From contig NZ_CP147020.1 of assembly GCF_037126435.1 (NCBI RefSeq), forward strand, positions 2,903,293 to 2,967,292: DNA of 64,000 bases, written 5' to 3'. A program made the position numbers and the translations under genes. This stretch comes from Bernardetia sp. ABR2-2B. GTDB lineage: Bacteria; Bacteroidota; Bacteroidia; Cytophagales; Bernardetiaceae. Numbering within the stretch: position 1 is the stretch's first letter; the number at the start of each line of letters is the position of its first letter. Positions 10,601 to 18,492 of this stretch are shown here, piece after piece. The notes under the pieces are model-generated. The model worked only from the letters and a program-made list of their open reading frames with translations, was not told where the DNA came from and searched no databases.

Positions 10601-11690
10601 AATATTTGCTAACTTTTGTGTGCGTTACGAGTGTACAATACCACCAGAACTCATTGCCAATTATGATATGGAAGATGGGTTTGGTTTTGCTGATACCAAA
10701 ACTAGAAACTGTTCTATTTCTCCCCTACAATACGAAAGAGCAAGAGTACAGTTTCAAACACCAATGACAACAGCCAATAACTTACTGGCTTTCTTTAACC
10801 AATACCCAGGGGCAACACCAATATCGCCAAACGAATATCGTTGTCAAGCTACTTTTGGTACTTGTGAAGTATTGAACCATGGTTTTTGGACAGTTTCAGC
10901 ATTTAATAATACGACAAAGGTTACTGGAGACGCAAGTTATAGAATGACTCTTTATAATAATGCTTATACTAATGGAGGTGTTTGTGCAAGTCCAGAAGCA
11001 ACTATTATGAAACGTAATGTAAATACAGACCCTTGGACAATTCCAACTTTTCCAGCCTTATGTGCTGACAACTCACTTGGCTCTACATCTATGGAATGGA
11101 TGTCTGGTTTTTCTGATTTTGCAGTTCCACAGACTTTTGACCCAATTATTTTACCAGTAGATTTGCTTTCTCTGACAGCAAAGCCTCTTATAAATTCTAT
11201 TTTGGTAGAATGGAAAACTACTAATGAAATAAATAATGCAGGTTTTGAAGTAATGCGTTCAATAGATGGAGAAAATTTTGAACAGGTAGGTTGGGTAACT
11301 CAAAATAATACAGGAGTTTATTCTTTTGGAGATACAGAAGTCAATACAAATCAAATATATTATTATCGTTTAAATCAAGTAGATGAAAATGGTAGTAAAA
11401 AAACTAGTCCTATTGTAGATGCCAAAATTGATGGAAGCCTGTCAGGTGGAGTAACTGTATATCCAAACCCAACTAGTAATGAATTTACTATTGATTTGGG
11501 AGAAACTTATATAGCCAACACTACTTATCAAATAGAAGTTTATAACAGTATTGGAATGCTTTTACGAAACAGAACAGTTAGTAATTCTTCAAAAATAAAT
11601 ATGTCTTTAGAAGGATTAGCAAAAGGAATGTATCTAATAAAAATAGTTACACCCAGCCGTACAAAGCTTGTCAAGCTACAAAAAGAATAA
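7698..11690 (+). CDS. Large secreted adhesin-like protein with T9SS type A sorting domain
   Basis: About 1330 residues. ATG at 7698 is preferred over 7686 because it gives a clean signal peptide (MKNLYFITFIFLFFALKS...AFSQ). The first ~480 residues resemble the IgGFc-binding N-terminal domain (FYVPMQTAW, GFVIVATESNTTVTV, SDKPVAVTLYHDS). Around 810-940 is a LamG/concanavalin-like domain (TEAWVRISS, WQHFAMTYNG, VKVYLNGNEV, YDNVRVWN). The end has a fibronectin-like segment (VEWKTTNEINNAGFEVMRS) and then the type IX secretion sorting tail (VTVYPNPTSNEFTIDL ... LAKGMYLIKI ... KLVKLQKE). Family knowledge says such proteins are exported by T9SS and anchored or released at the cell surface, where they bind or degrade polymers. 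No catalytic domain is recognisable. Monocistronic, ending at a hairpin shared with the HAD gene. Confidence 0.85.
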   Translation: MKNLYFITFIFLFFALKSTNAFSQIDTRFWFAAPEVTNGHGDRDIFMRVAAFDQPATVVISMPANPAFTPIVVNLAAFGSANTNLTPFINLIETPNMTNLAGADNDANRNYSTIFRSGLLVESTARITAYYEVNRGNNPDIFALKGKNGLGTDFYVPMQTAWNHQNGQNPNGHSGFVIVATESNTTVTVTTTRPTRSFGTGATGTTAPAGTYTITLNRGQTYTVAAQQPSAGNAPAGSRIVSDKPVAVTLYHDSIRTGAGGCYDLAGDQLVPVDIVGDEYIIMRGTLGIPSSAQPEKVYILATQPGTTFTVNRNGTPIAGTPTLAAGQQYIFDMAIGTAKAYIKSNKPIYVLHMSGYGCETGAAILPPIECTGSRLVQFNRSTNENFSLTLLVKEGGQGDFTLNGVAIPVSNFSPVPGSPDVDPANGTPDWYSARIDYNTTLVPLGGNRIENSSTLFHAGVTNGGASSGCRYGYFSSFNSLNLGPDIAIFYGSNVVLDAETYGAVSYTWNTTPVQTTPQITVNVRRTRDYIVAVDLGRCIVYDTICVGTVEYVWIGDTDDDYGKFSNWSAPCGEDGIPDCEQDIVVPALVNGIPPVNFPRIYDNETQACRNIIIENGASLTISPLGRLNVCGDMVHSGFLNMPTGSLLEFRGLQPQTYTQNATGTGEFARLQINNLTPLPDVPRLKVSDAGTQNMVVSPTGTLTFIRGVVRTEGLKEVVVRNPSPSSILGYSFANSTNDRFVGGRLRRSTNPIGTYDLPVGLAVENIGAASPVATKRATIVNTVAADWINDATFCALNPFPSNRVINLTDNRSAVADAPLYKHIAFPASVAILGNAPRTTEAWVRISSNPSNGAIFYLGRDAAKELFALRKIGTGNGYRIDLGGGIIKDFNLAGTVGTWQHFAMTYNGISEVKVYLNGNEVESLNIADLNTTGNFYVGRYRNSTNQNWYLAGRYDNVRVWNVARAQAEIFANFCVRYECTIPPELIANYDMEDGFGFADTKTRNCSISPLQYERARVQFQTPMTTANNLLAFFNQYPGATPISPNEYRCQATFGTCEVLNHGFWTVSAFNNTTKVTGDASYRMTLYNNAYTNGGVCASPEATIMKRNVNTDPWTIPTFPALCADNSLGSTSMEWMSGFSDFAVPQTFDPIILPVDLLSLTAKPLINSILVEWKTTNEINNAGFEVMRSIDGENFEQVGWVTQNNTGVYSFGDTEVNTNQIYYYRLNQVDENGSKKTSPIVDAKIDGSLSGGVTVYPNPTSNEFTIDLGETYIANTTYQIEVYNSIGMLLRNRTVSNSSKINMSLEGLAKGMYLIKIVTPSRTKLVKLQKE

Positions 11691-11718
11691 TTGTTTCGGA
11701 CTTTTGAAAACAAAATAC

Positions 11719-11745
11719 CCTTTATCAAAACAAAATCGATAAAGG
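11719..11745. terminator. Convergent hairpin
   Basis: Stem CCTTTATC / GATAAAGG with an 11-nt loop between the convergent T9SS protein and HAD genes. It is probably a bidirectional terminator; the stem is short. Confidence 0.5.
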
Positions 11746-11753
11746 ATATTATT

Positions 11754-12398
11754 CTAAGTCAAATCTAAAATAGTATTTTTCTCTACCTCTAAATGATAGG
11801 CATTCAGACCTGTCAGAAGTGCGCCTTTTATATGCTGTGGACTATCGTCTATAAAAAGCGTTTTTTGAGGATTCAAGTTATTTTCTTTTATCACAAAATC
11901 AAAAATCTCTCTATTCGGCTTTCGCATTCTGACTAAATGAGAAAAATAAGCCTTTTCAAAAAGAGGCTCTAAACCTTTCATTTGATGAGATTCTAGTACA
12001 ATTTTATCAAAAGCTGTTTTATGAATTTCATTGGTATTACTCAATAAAAAAATATGTTTTTCTTTTCCTATTTTCTTCAAAAGCTCAATTCTTTCTTTAG
12101 GAATATCCAAAAGCATAGCATTCCAAGCATTGATAATTTCTTGATGCGAAACTGTTTTGCGAGATGATTTTTGCATAGCTTCTACAAACTGCTTTTCAGA
12201 AATATGCCCTGTTTCTAATTTATTAAAAATATCGGTCTGACTTTTTTTGGAATATAACTCTGAAAAATCAGTTCCAAAAAGCCTTTTAAACTCTTCTTCT
12301 GTCTTTTTATAATTCAAATTAATGATTACTCCTCCCAAATCAAAAATAATAGCTTCGTAGTCTTGTAGTTTTGGAAGGTTTGAGTTTTCTGTGGACAT
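11754..12398 (-). CDS. HAD family hydrolase (sugar/nucleotide phosphatase type)
   Basis: About 214 residues from the preferred ATG at 12398; an upstream ATG at 12425 would add nine residues with no homology. HAD motifs: I, YEAIIFDLGGVI, in which the second aspartate is replaced by Gly as in the epoxide-hydrolase-N-like subgroup; II, FLLSNT; III, RKPNREIFDFV; IV, TLFIDDSPQHI. The cap domain is the small helical type between motifs I and II. These proteins (YihX-like) dephosphorylate small sugar phosphates; the DxG form of motif I makes catalytic activity less certain. Located just downstream of the tRNA-Val pair. Confidence 0.8.
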   Translation of the reverse strand: MSTENSNLPKLQDYEAIIFDLGGVIINLNYKKTEEEFKRLFGTDFSELYSKKSQTDIFNKLETGHISEKQFVEAMQKSSRKTVSHQEIINAWNAMLLDIPKERIELLKKIGKEKHIFLLSNTNEIHKTAFDKIVLESHQMKGLEPLFEKAYFSHLVRMRKPNREIFDFVIKENNLNPQKTLFIDDSPQHIKGALLTGLNAYHLEVEKNTILDLT

Positions 12399-12429
12399 AA
12401 TTTTAGGAAAATAAAATTTAAACATAAAA

Positions 12430-12463
12430 AAAAGGTTTTAAAATATTAATTTTAAAACCTTTT
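12430..12463 (-). terminator. Terminator of the tRNA-Val pair
   Basis: A perfect 14-bp inverted repeat (AAAAGGTTTTAAAA / TTTTAAAACCTTTT, 6-nt loop) followed on the minus strand by a T-run lies just after the 3' end of the second tRNA-Val in transcription order. Confidence 0.75.
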
Positions 12464-12473
12464 ACTTAAAATG

Positions 12474-12548
12474 TGGGCCCAATAGGATTCGAACCTATGA
12501 CCCTCTGCGTGTAAGGCAGATGCTCTGAACCAGCTGAGCTATAGGCCC
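12474..12548 (-). tRNA. tRNA-Val (UAC), copy 2
   Basis: Complete cloverleaf on the minus strand: acceptor GGGCCTA/TGGGCCC with one G-U pair, D-arm GCTC...GAGC, anticodon stem TCTGC/GCAGA with loop CTTACAC (anticodon TAC, valine), T-arm ATAGG-TTCGAAT-CCTAT. CCA is not encoded. Sequence identical to the copy 44 bp upstream. Confidence 0.96.
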
Positions 12549-12592
12549 ATTTTAATTTTCTCAATTATAGTATAAAATAGCTTTAAAAAATG

Positions 12593-12667
12593 TGGGCCCA
12601 ATAGGATTCGAACCTATGACCCTCTGCGTGTAAGGCAGATGCTCTGAACCAGCTGAGCTATAGGCCC
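12593..12667 (-). tRNA. tRNA-Val (UAC), copy 1
   Basis: Identical to the 12474-12548 gene across the whole tRNA (anticodon TAC, no encoded CCA). The two form a tandem pair probably transcribed together and ended by the hairpin at 12430-12463. Confidence 0.96.
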
Positions 12668-12982
12668 ATTTTTTAGCTTTTTTATTTGGGTAAACTTGTC
12701 ATTTCTTTTATGACTATTTACCCGAATTGAGAATGCAAAGGTACGCACCAAACCAATACCAGTCAAGCCTTTTGATAAAAAAAATGATTTATTTTTACTG
12801 TTATTTTATAACTCTCTCATTATCAATTATAAAAAGTCAAAATTAGTTCACTCTTTATTTTGTTTTGGTTACCTTATCTATTTTTAATGGTCTTTAATTT
12901 TAAAAAATAATGTTCTTGCTAAACGAATTTAGTAATTTTGTAACAAGTATTTATTCCAAATTCATTTGTATAGCTTATTTCT
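12668..12982. other. Divergent promoter region
   Basis: About 315 AT-rich bases upstream of both the tRNA-Val pair (minus) and the Ig-like lipoprotein (plus). Apart from the candidate promoter at 12916-12940 I see no gene or repeat. Confidence 0.4.
12916..12940 (+). promoter_or_regulatory. Candidate Bacteroidota-type promoter
   Basis: TAATTTTG at 12933-12940 fits the -7 consensus TAnnTTTG, with a TTG at 12916-12918 as possible -33 element. The 14-nt gap is shorter than usual, so this is a weak call. It lies 42 bp before the ATG of the lipoprotein gene. Confidence 0.3.
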
Positions 12983-14656
12983 ATGAAAATAAATCATTTC
13001 GTTTATTTGTTGTCTTCTTTTGTATTCATTTTTTTCTTGGCAGCTTGTGCAAGTCAGAGTATGCCCACAGGAGGAGCTAAAGATATTACGCCCCCAAAAC
13101 TTATTTCTACTTATCCAAATGACCAATCAACAAACTTCAATGGTGATCTGATTATTTTGGAGTTTGATGAAGATATTACGACACAAAGACTACAAGAAGA
13201 ATTACAGATTTCGCCTTTTATTGAAGGCAATTACAAATCTACTGTAAAAAGAAATCGTCTGACTTTAAAGTTTGATAAACCCTTTGCTGAAAACACGACT
13301 TATACGTTTACTTTTGGAAAAGGAGTAGTTGATTTTAATGAAAAAAATGTTCCTAAAAATATAAAACTTGCCTTTAGTACAGGCGATAAAATAGATTCTT
13401 TACTCATTACAGGCACAGTTTCAAGTCTTATGAGAGGAAACAAATTAGAAAATGCAATGGTGGGTTTATATGCTTATAATGATGCGGAGGCTGATTCTTT
13501 CGATATTACAAATCGCCGTCCTTTGTATTTTTCTTTAACTGATTCGGTGGGAAGGTATGCTATCGAAAATATAAAAGCTGGTAAATACAAAGTCTATGCG
13601 TTGGTAGAGCCAAAAGATAAGAGAGATTATACCTACAATAAAAATACAGAATTGATTGGTTTTTATGAAGAACCTTTGCAGATAGGAACAAGCTATTCAG
13701 GAGTAGATTTTAGTGTAATACGCTATGATATTTTACCTTTTCGTTTGTCTGGGGCAAGACAAAGAGCGCAATATTTTGAAATAAAATTTAATAAAAATAT
13801 AGCTGACTATGCCATAAATTACCAAGATGAAGGAAAAGAAGTTGATTATGATACCTTATTTTATCCTGTTTTACAAGAGGAATATATCAATTTTTATAAT
13901 CGAAATATGAATATGGAAGATTCTATCTCTGCTAGTATGTCTTTTTCAGATTCTATTGGAAATACGATTGATACTACCCTTACTGTTAGGTTTGAAGAAG
14001 TTAGGAAACCTCGTGAATCTCCTTTTACTTTCCGAGAAAACCCTCCTTCAAACACTCCTATCATTCCCACAGAAGAACTTAATCTTAAATTTGTATTTAC
14101 TAAACCTGTCTTGGCTATGCAATATGACAGCGTTGTGATAGGTTTTAAGGGAGATAGTACAGGAAGCAGAACCGTGGCAACAGATTGGAAGTTTAACAAA
14201 AACAGAACAGAAATTTCGTTCATTAAGGAAATAGAACTTTCTACGAAAAAAGAAAATGCGTTTCAGTTACAAATCCGTCCTAATACTTTTGTTTCAATAG
14301 AAAATGATACTATAAGAGATGATAAAAACCTACAATATACTCAAGGAAAACCATCTGACTATGGCGTAATTAGTGGAGAGGTTTTAGGAAAATATGATAA
14401 CTTTATTATTGAAGTTCTTGATGCTAAAGGAAATGTAGAACAAACACTTCAGAATACAAAAGAGTATAGATTTGAAAATCTATCAGTAGGGAAAAAAACA
14501 ATGAGAGTGCTTGTTGATACAAATGGAAATGGAAAATGGGACAACGGAAGTTTTGAAGAGCGTATTCTTCCAGAGCCTGTTTTTAACTTGAAACGAGAGT
14601 TAGAAATAAAAGCAAATTGGGAATTTGAAGATGTAAATATAAATTTGGGTTATTAA
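12983..14656 (+). CDS. Lipoprotein with SbsA-type Ig-like domain
   Basis: 557 residues. Lipobox FFLAACASQ, so it is likely a lipoprotein with Cys about 22. Residues ~35-130 are the Big_5/SbsA Ig-like domain (PPKLISTYPNDQSTNF ... ILEFDEDI ... FGKGVVDFNEKNVP). The middle contains a carboxypeptidase-regulatory-like segment (DSVGRYAIENIKAGKYKVYAL). The C-terminus has DTNGNGKWDNG, a calcium-loop-like motif, inside another small beta domain. This layout is common to uncharacterised Bacteroidota envelope lipoproteins; no enzymatic activity is apparent. Convergent with ftsA. Confidence 0.8.
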   Translation: MKINHFVYLLSSFVFIFFLAACASQSMPTGGAKDITPPKLISTYPNDQSTNFNGDLIILEFDEDITTQRLQEELQISPFIEGNYKSTVKRNRLTLKFDKPFAENTTYTFTFGKGVVDFNEKNVPKNIKLAFSTGDKIDSLLITGTVSSLMRGNKLENAMVGLYAYNDAEADSFDITNRRPLYFSLTDSVGRYAIENIKAGKYKVYALVEPKDKRDYTYNKNTELIGFYEEPLQIGTSYSGVDFSVIRYDILPFRLSGARQRAQYFEIKFNKNIADYAINYQDEGKEVDYDTLFYPVLQEEYINFYNRNMNMEDSISASMSFSDSIGNTIDTTLTVRFEEVRKPRESPFTFRENPPSNTPIIPTEELNLKFVFTKPVLAMQYDSVVIGFKGDSTGSRTVATDWKFNKNRTEISFIKEIELSTKKENAFQLQIRPNTFVSIENDTIRDDKNLQYTQGKPSDYGVISGEVLGKYDNFIIEVLDAKGNVEQTLQNTKEYRFENLSVGKKTMRVLVDTNGNGKWDNGSFEERILPEPVFNLKRELEIKANWEFEDVNINLGY

Positions 14657-14730
14657 ACCTTATCATGATTATTTTTGTATGTTCAGGCAGGATGTCTAAA
14701 CTACACAGGACAAACTGCAACATCGTTTAG
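14651..14730. repeat. Intergenic repeat family A, copy 1
   Basis: Begins at the 3' end of the lipoprotein gene: TATTAAACCTTATCATG followed by ATTATTTTTGTATGT and TTCAGGCAGGATGTCTAAAC. The same string, with about 90% identity in the first 32 bases, occurs at 61282-61400, where the hairpin TTCAGGCA-gga-TGCCTGAA is intact; here it has decayed (TGTCTAA). A dispersed extragenic element of unknown role. Confidence 0.6.
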
Positions 14731-14755
14731 TTAATTGAGATTTGACAAAAAAAAT

Positions 14756-14780
14756 AGACTTAGAGTTTTATTCTAAGTCT
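14756..14780. terminator. Bidirectional terminator (lipoprotein / ftsA)
   Basis: Stem AGACTTAGA / TCTAAGTCT with a 7-nt loop, an A-run before it and GTTTTTTT after it. It can end both the plus-strand lipoprotein transcript and minus-strand ftsA. Confidence 0.75.
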
Positions 14781-14806
14781 GTTTTTTTCTGTTTTTGATT
14801 AAAAGA

Positions 14807-16144
14807 TTAGTAGGTACTTTTATCATCAAAATCATCAATCAAAAGTTCTTTTGTCTTTTTCAAGATATTAGCAAAAAAGCCTCCTGTTTGTTTTTCAGAT
14901 TGTTTTTTGACTTCTTGCCCTTGGCTATTTATCTCATATCCTGCTGTCTGACTTGTTTGGTCATAGTCTCTTTGATATACATCTCTATCATCTAAGGTTC
15001 TGAAACCTGCCAAAACTAAACCAACACCAGTTGCATACATTGGATTTTTGACTGAATCAGACTGACTTCTTCCTAAATATTCATTTGGATAACCAATACG
15101 AACATCTAAGCCTGTTTTATACTCAAAAAGCTCTTTCAAATATTGCATCAATGAACCTCCACCAGTAAGAACAATACCACCAGCCAAACGGTTTTTGTAG
15201 CCCGAACGAAGAATTTCACTATAAACAAGCTCTACAATTTCTTCCATTCTAGCCTCAATAATATAAGACAAGTTTTTGATAGAAATTTCTTTTGAAGAAC
15301 GATTGCGAAGCCCTGGGATAGAGACAACTTCATTATCAGGAGCATCTTTAGCCAAACAACGACCAAATTTTACTTTCAGAAGTTCAGCTTGGTTTTGCAT
15401 TACGGCACAACCTTGTTTTATGTCCGAAGTAATGATATTTCCACCAAAAGGAATAACGGAAGTATGACGAATAATTCCATCAATAAAAATAGCCAAATCA
15501 GTAGTTCCTCCTCCAATATCAACAATAGCAACACCAGCCTCTTTTTCCTCTTCACTCAAAACAGAAAGTGCAGAGGCTAATGGTTCAAGAATTAGATTTT
15601 CGATTTCTAAACCTGCACGTTGGACACATTTTTTGATATTACGAATAGCATTTGTTTGAGCAGTAATAATATGAAAGTCGGCATCTAATTTTACACCAGC
15701 CATTCCGATTGGGTCTTTTATGTTTGGCTCATAATCGACGGTGTAGTGTTGAGGCATTACGTGAATAATATCTGTTCCTGCTTCGGTTACGATACGATAC
15801 ATATCGTTTGTAAGACGATTTACATCAGAAGGCGTAATTTCTCCATCTTTTGAATTTCTTGTAATTCCTCCGTGATGTACAGAGCTTTTGATATGCTTTC
15901 CTGCAATACCTACATTTACGATACGCAAATTTACACCCGAATTGCGTTCTGCTTCCTCTACAGCTTGTGTAATAGCTGCAACTGTCTTATTGATATTACT
16001 AATAATTCCTTCTTTTACACCTTCAGAAACAGCTTGTCCTACTCCTAATACTTCTAGTTTATCGTATTCATTCATTCTTCCTACGATAACACAAATTTTT
16101 GTTGTTCCGATGTCTAATCCTGCTACTATTCTTTGATTTTGCAT
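14807..16144 (-). CDS. ftsA: Cell division protein FtsA
   Basis: 445 residues, actin-like ATPase that tethers FtsZ filaments to the membrane. Phosphate 1 motif AGLDIGTTKICVIVG at the N-terminus, the FtsA-specific 1C subdomain around 85-165, phosphate 2 VAIVDIGGGTTDLAIF at about 205-220, adenosine motif AGGIVLTGGGSLM near 335. The last residues before the stop (NILKKTKELLIDDF) suit the membrane-targeting amphipathic helix. ftsQ is 72 bp upstream on the same strand. Unusually for the dcw cluster, ftsZ does not follow: the next gene is a convergent lipoprotein. Confidence 0.95.
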   Translation of the reverse strand: MQNQRIVAGLDIGTTKICVIVGRMNEYDKLEVLGVGQAVSEGVKEGIISNINKTVAAITQAVEEAERNSGVNLRIVNVGIAGKHIKSSVHHGGITRNSKDGEITPSDVNRLTNDMYRIVTEAGTDIIHVMPQHYTVDYEPNIKDPIGMAGVKLDADFHIITAQTNAIRNIKKCVQRAGLEIENLILEPLASALSVLSEEEKEAGVAIVDIGGGTTDLAIFIDGIIRHTSVIPFGGNIITSDIKQGCAVMQNQAELLKVKFGRCLAKDAPDNEVVSIPGLRNRSSKEISIKNLSYIIEARMEEIVELVYSEILRSGYKNRLAGGIVLTGGGSLMQYLKELFEYKTGLDVRIGYPNEYLGRSQSDSVKNPMYATGVGLVLAGFRTLDDRDVYQRDYDQTSQTAGYEINSQGQEVKKQSEKQTGGFFANILKKTKELLIDDFDDKSTY

Positions 16145-16216
16145 ATGTCTTTATATGTACAACGTCTAACAAGATTTAATTACAAATCATTGCTACCGTT
16201 AAATTAGTTGTATAGT

Positions 16217-16987
16217 TTATTTACAGACAATTTGATTGTCATATCTAACACTTACCATTTGATAACTTCCCCAACCTTTGATTGGAATAACTTTATCATA
16301 AAAAGTCTTTAAGCGATTTAGCTTATTCTCCATATCTTTAGCAGAACCAAGTTCGATGAGCTGTTCGCCTACCTGTGGATAAGCTAGTATATTCCCTTCT
16401 GTATCTCTTTCTAACTGTGTAATTTGGGCTTTCCAAAATGGTTTTTTATCTATTTCTTTTAAAGCACTAATAAATAATTTTCCATCTGGAGTTTTCCAAA
16501 ATGCAGTATCTAAAAGCTCTGTATCATTCTTTTTCTGGCTAGAAAGCAATATTACTCGTGCCGTAAAATTAGTAGAAAGAGGAATTAGTTTTCCTGATTC
16601 AGTAATATAAGCTCCTTTTGCTGGATTTTTGTTCAAAATTCGTGCAAGAGGTTTGAGTTCTTCTACTTCTATATTCAAAATTCCTTTCGAATCTACTGCG
16701 ACTTGACAAGTAGCTACAAAGTTATTGGTTTTTATTGAGTTTTCAATTTTTTTGGTGTCTATCTCTTTAACTTTTAAGTTGTTTACGTCAATTTTGGCAT
16801 CTTGACGAACAAGCTTTAATATTTCTACCTCTGTCAAAAAATGAGAAGTGTCTTGAGGATTTTGTGCTGCATTTGTTACCAAAACACGAACACTTTTTAT
16901 CATTTGTCCACGCTGATACACCTCTGTTGCTGCAATAGTAACAAGAATAACTAAAACAAATAAGATTATTTTTATAGATATTTTCAT
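16217..16987 (-). CDS. ftsQ: Cell division protein FtsQ/DivIB
   Basis: 256 residues, bitopic. A single N-terminal membrane segment (IKIILFVLVILVTIAATEVY) is followed by a short extracytoplasmic POTRA-like region (SVRVLVTNAAQ ... FLTEVEILKLV) and a beta domain (CQVAVDSKGILNIEVEELKPLARIL). Bacteroidota FtsQ proteins are this short and diverged. FtsQ links the early Z-ring to FtsB/FtsL and septal synthases. Position directly before ftsA supports the call. The usual upstream murC/murG are absent: upstream is the ompH group with its own terminator. Confidence 0.85.
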   Translation of the reverse strand: MKISIKIILFVLVILVTIAATEVYQRGQMIKSVRVLVTNAAQNPQDTSHFLTEVEILKLVRQDAKIDVNNLKVKEIDTKKIENSIKTNNFVATCQVAVDSKGILNIEVEELKPLARILNKNPAKGAYITESGKLIPLSTNFTARVILLSSQKKNDTELLDTAFWKTPDGKLFISALKEIDKKPFWKAQITQLERDTEGNILAYPQVGEQLIELGSAKDMENKLNRLKTFYDKVIPIKGWGSYQMVSVRYDNQIVCK

Positions 16988-17071
16988 GACTTTAAATATA
17001 ACATAAATTTTTTATAAGTCCAGTTAAACCTGCTAAGGTTTTGAAAAATGATGTTGGTTTGTAAAAATACA

Positions 17072-17107
17072 AAAAAACCTTATTCTTTTGTCAGAATAAG
17101 GTTTTTT
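17072..17107. terminator. Terminator of the ompH group
   Basis: Perfect 14-bp stem AAAAAACCTTATTC / GAATAAGGTTTTTT, loop of 8. It lies after the stop of the last ompH gene (minus strand) and separates it from ftsQ. Confidence 0.8.
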
Positions 17108-17137
17108 ATCGGTCTGATTAAAAAAACAATTTTAATC

Positions 17138-17743
17138 TTAGTTTTGTGCGCCTTGTGCTTTTGCAGCAGCTTCTGCCTCAGCTTGTAATTTGGCATTTGC
17201 AGCAGCCAATTCTTCAACTGTCATATTTACACCTAATTTTTTCAAAACCATAAGTGTAATATCAATTTTTCCATTGGAGTACAAAAAGTTATCTTGTCCC
17301 ATTCCATCTTGACTACTCAAAACAAAAGTATATCCGTTTTCTTTTCCTACAGCTGCTACAGCTTCTTGAAACTTTATTTGAATAGGCTGAATTAAAGACA
17401 TTTGTAAATTTTGTAAAGTTTTATTGTAAGCCTCTTCATTTTGCAACAATTGTTGTTTAGCGGTTTCTAATGCTTTAGCACGATTTTGTAGAACTACCTG
17501 AGGAAAATCTCCTGTTTTACTATCTGCTAATAATTTTTCATACTTTTCATTAAGTTCGTTTTCATCATTTTGTAGCTGTGTATAAAAAGAGTTTTGGGTC
17601 TTTCTAATAGAATCTTGTGCCTTTTTGTACATAGGGAAATGAGGAAATACAGAGGATATACTTGTATAACCAATTTTGACATCTTGTGCTTGTGCAGAAA
17701 CTACAAATACAAATAAAGTGAATAAAAGGAATATCTTTTTCAT
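17138..17743 (-). CDS. OmpH/Skp family periplasmic chaperone (third copy)
   Basis: About 201 residues from ATG at 17743; the ATG at 17776 would spoil the signal peptide. Signal peptide MKKIFLLFTLFVFVVSAQAQ, then the Skp pattern: a beta strand (VKIGYTSISSVFPHFP), a long coiled-coil hairpin (about 45-130), and a C-terminal beta part (YTFVLSSQDG ... DITLMVLKKLG). The last ~25 residues are Ala/Gln-rich. Skp-type trimers carry unfolded outer-membrane proteins to BamA. It is the last of three related genes downstream of bamA. Confidence 0.88.
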   Translation of the reverse strand: MKKIFLLFTLFVFVVSAQAQDVKIGYTSISSVFPHFPMYKKAQDSIRKTQNSFYTQLQNDENELNEKYEKLLADSKTGDFPQVVLQNRAKALETAKQQLLQNEEAYNKTLQNLQMSLIQPIQIKFQEAVAAVGKENGYTFVLSSQDGMGQDNFLYSNGKIDITLMVLKKLGVNMTVEELAAANAKLQAEAEAAAKAQGAQN

Positions 17744-17896
17744 CGTTTGTTTTTTTCTTTTAATATAGAATTGCAAAAAATATTTTTTGATAAGTAGTTT
17801 TACTTCTTAAAATAATTCTGCAAAGGTAAGTAATTAATTAAATCTAATTGTTGAAGTTGTATTTTTATTTGATTATCCTAAAAAATTTAGGATAGA

Positions 17897-18418
17897 TTAG
17901 AGACCTAATTTTTTGATAACTAGACCAGTAACATCTGTTCCTTCTGCTGCATATAAAATATAGGCAGTATTTGTTCCATCCAACTCATTAAAAATTAAAA
18001 TATAATTGTTTTCTTTTCCTACTTCTTTAATAGCTTCACGAATTTTTGCGTAAATAGGAAATAGTAAATCTTGTTCTTTTTTCTGAAGACGTTCTTGATC
18101 TTGTTTTTCTTTTTCTTGAAGTGCAATATACAAGCTTTGAAGCTCTTGTTGAGCTTGTTCTTGTTGGGCTTGTGTTTTTGCTGTTTGTGATAATTCTGCT
18201 CGTCTAGCTTGAAACTTCTGACCTTCTCCTTCTAAATTTTTCTGAATTACTTTTTGTAATCCTTCTAATTCCGAAGTAGCTGCTTTATATTCAGGCATCA
18301 TACTGATTACTGAGTCTACTTGTGCATAACCAATTTTGAGGTTTTGAGCTGTTGCTTGGTTGTTCTGGAAAAGAACAAAGGCAAATAAAAGACTGAGAGA
18401 TAAAATTATTTTTCTCAT
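17897..18418 (-). CDS. OmpH/Skp family periplasmic chaperone (second copy)
   Basis: 173 residues. Signal peptide MRKIILSLSLLFAFVLFQNNQATAQ, then LKIGYAQVDSVISMMPEYKAA, a Gln/Glu/Lys-rich coiled coil (about 50-125), and the closing NNYILIFNELDG...VTGLVIKKLGL. The length is close to the family norm (about 160-175). Same strand as its two paralogues with 150 bp and 74 bp gaps. Expected role: holding unfolded beta-barrel proteins in the periplasm. Confidence 0.9.
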   Translation of the reverse strand: MRKIILSLSLLFAFVLFQNNQATAQNLKIGYAQVDSVISMMPEYKAATSELEGLQKVIQKNLEGEGQKFQARRAELSQTAKTQAQQEQAQQELQSLYIALQEKEKQDQERLQKKEQDLLFPIYAKIREAIKEVGKENNYILIFNELDGTNTAYILYAAEGTDVTGLVIKKLGL

Positions 18419-18492
18419 AATTTTGATATAATTTGTTTTAAGTGAGTTTGAAGGGAAATTTTAGTTTTATTGTTGGATTTTGAATTTAAGAA

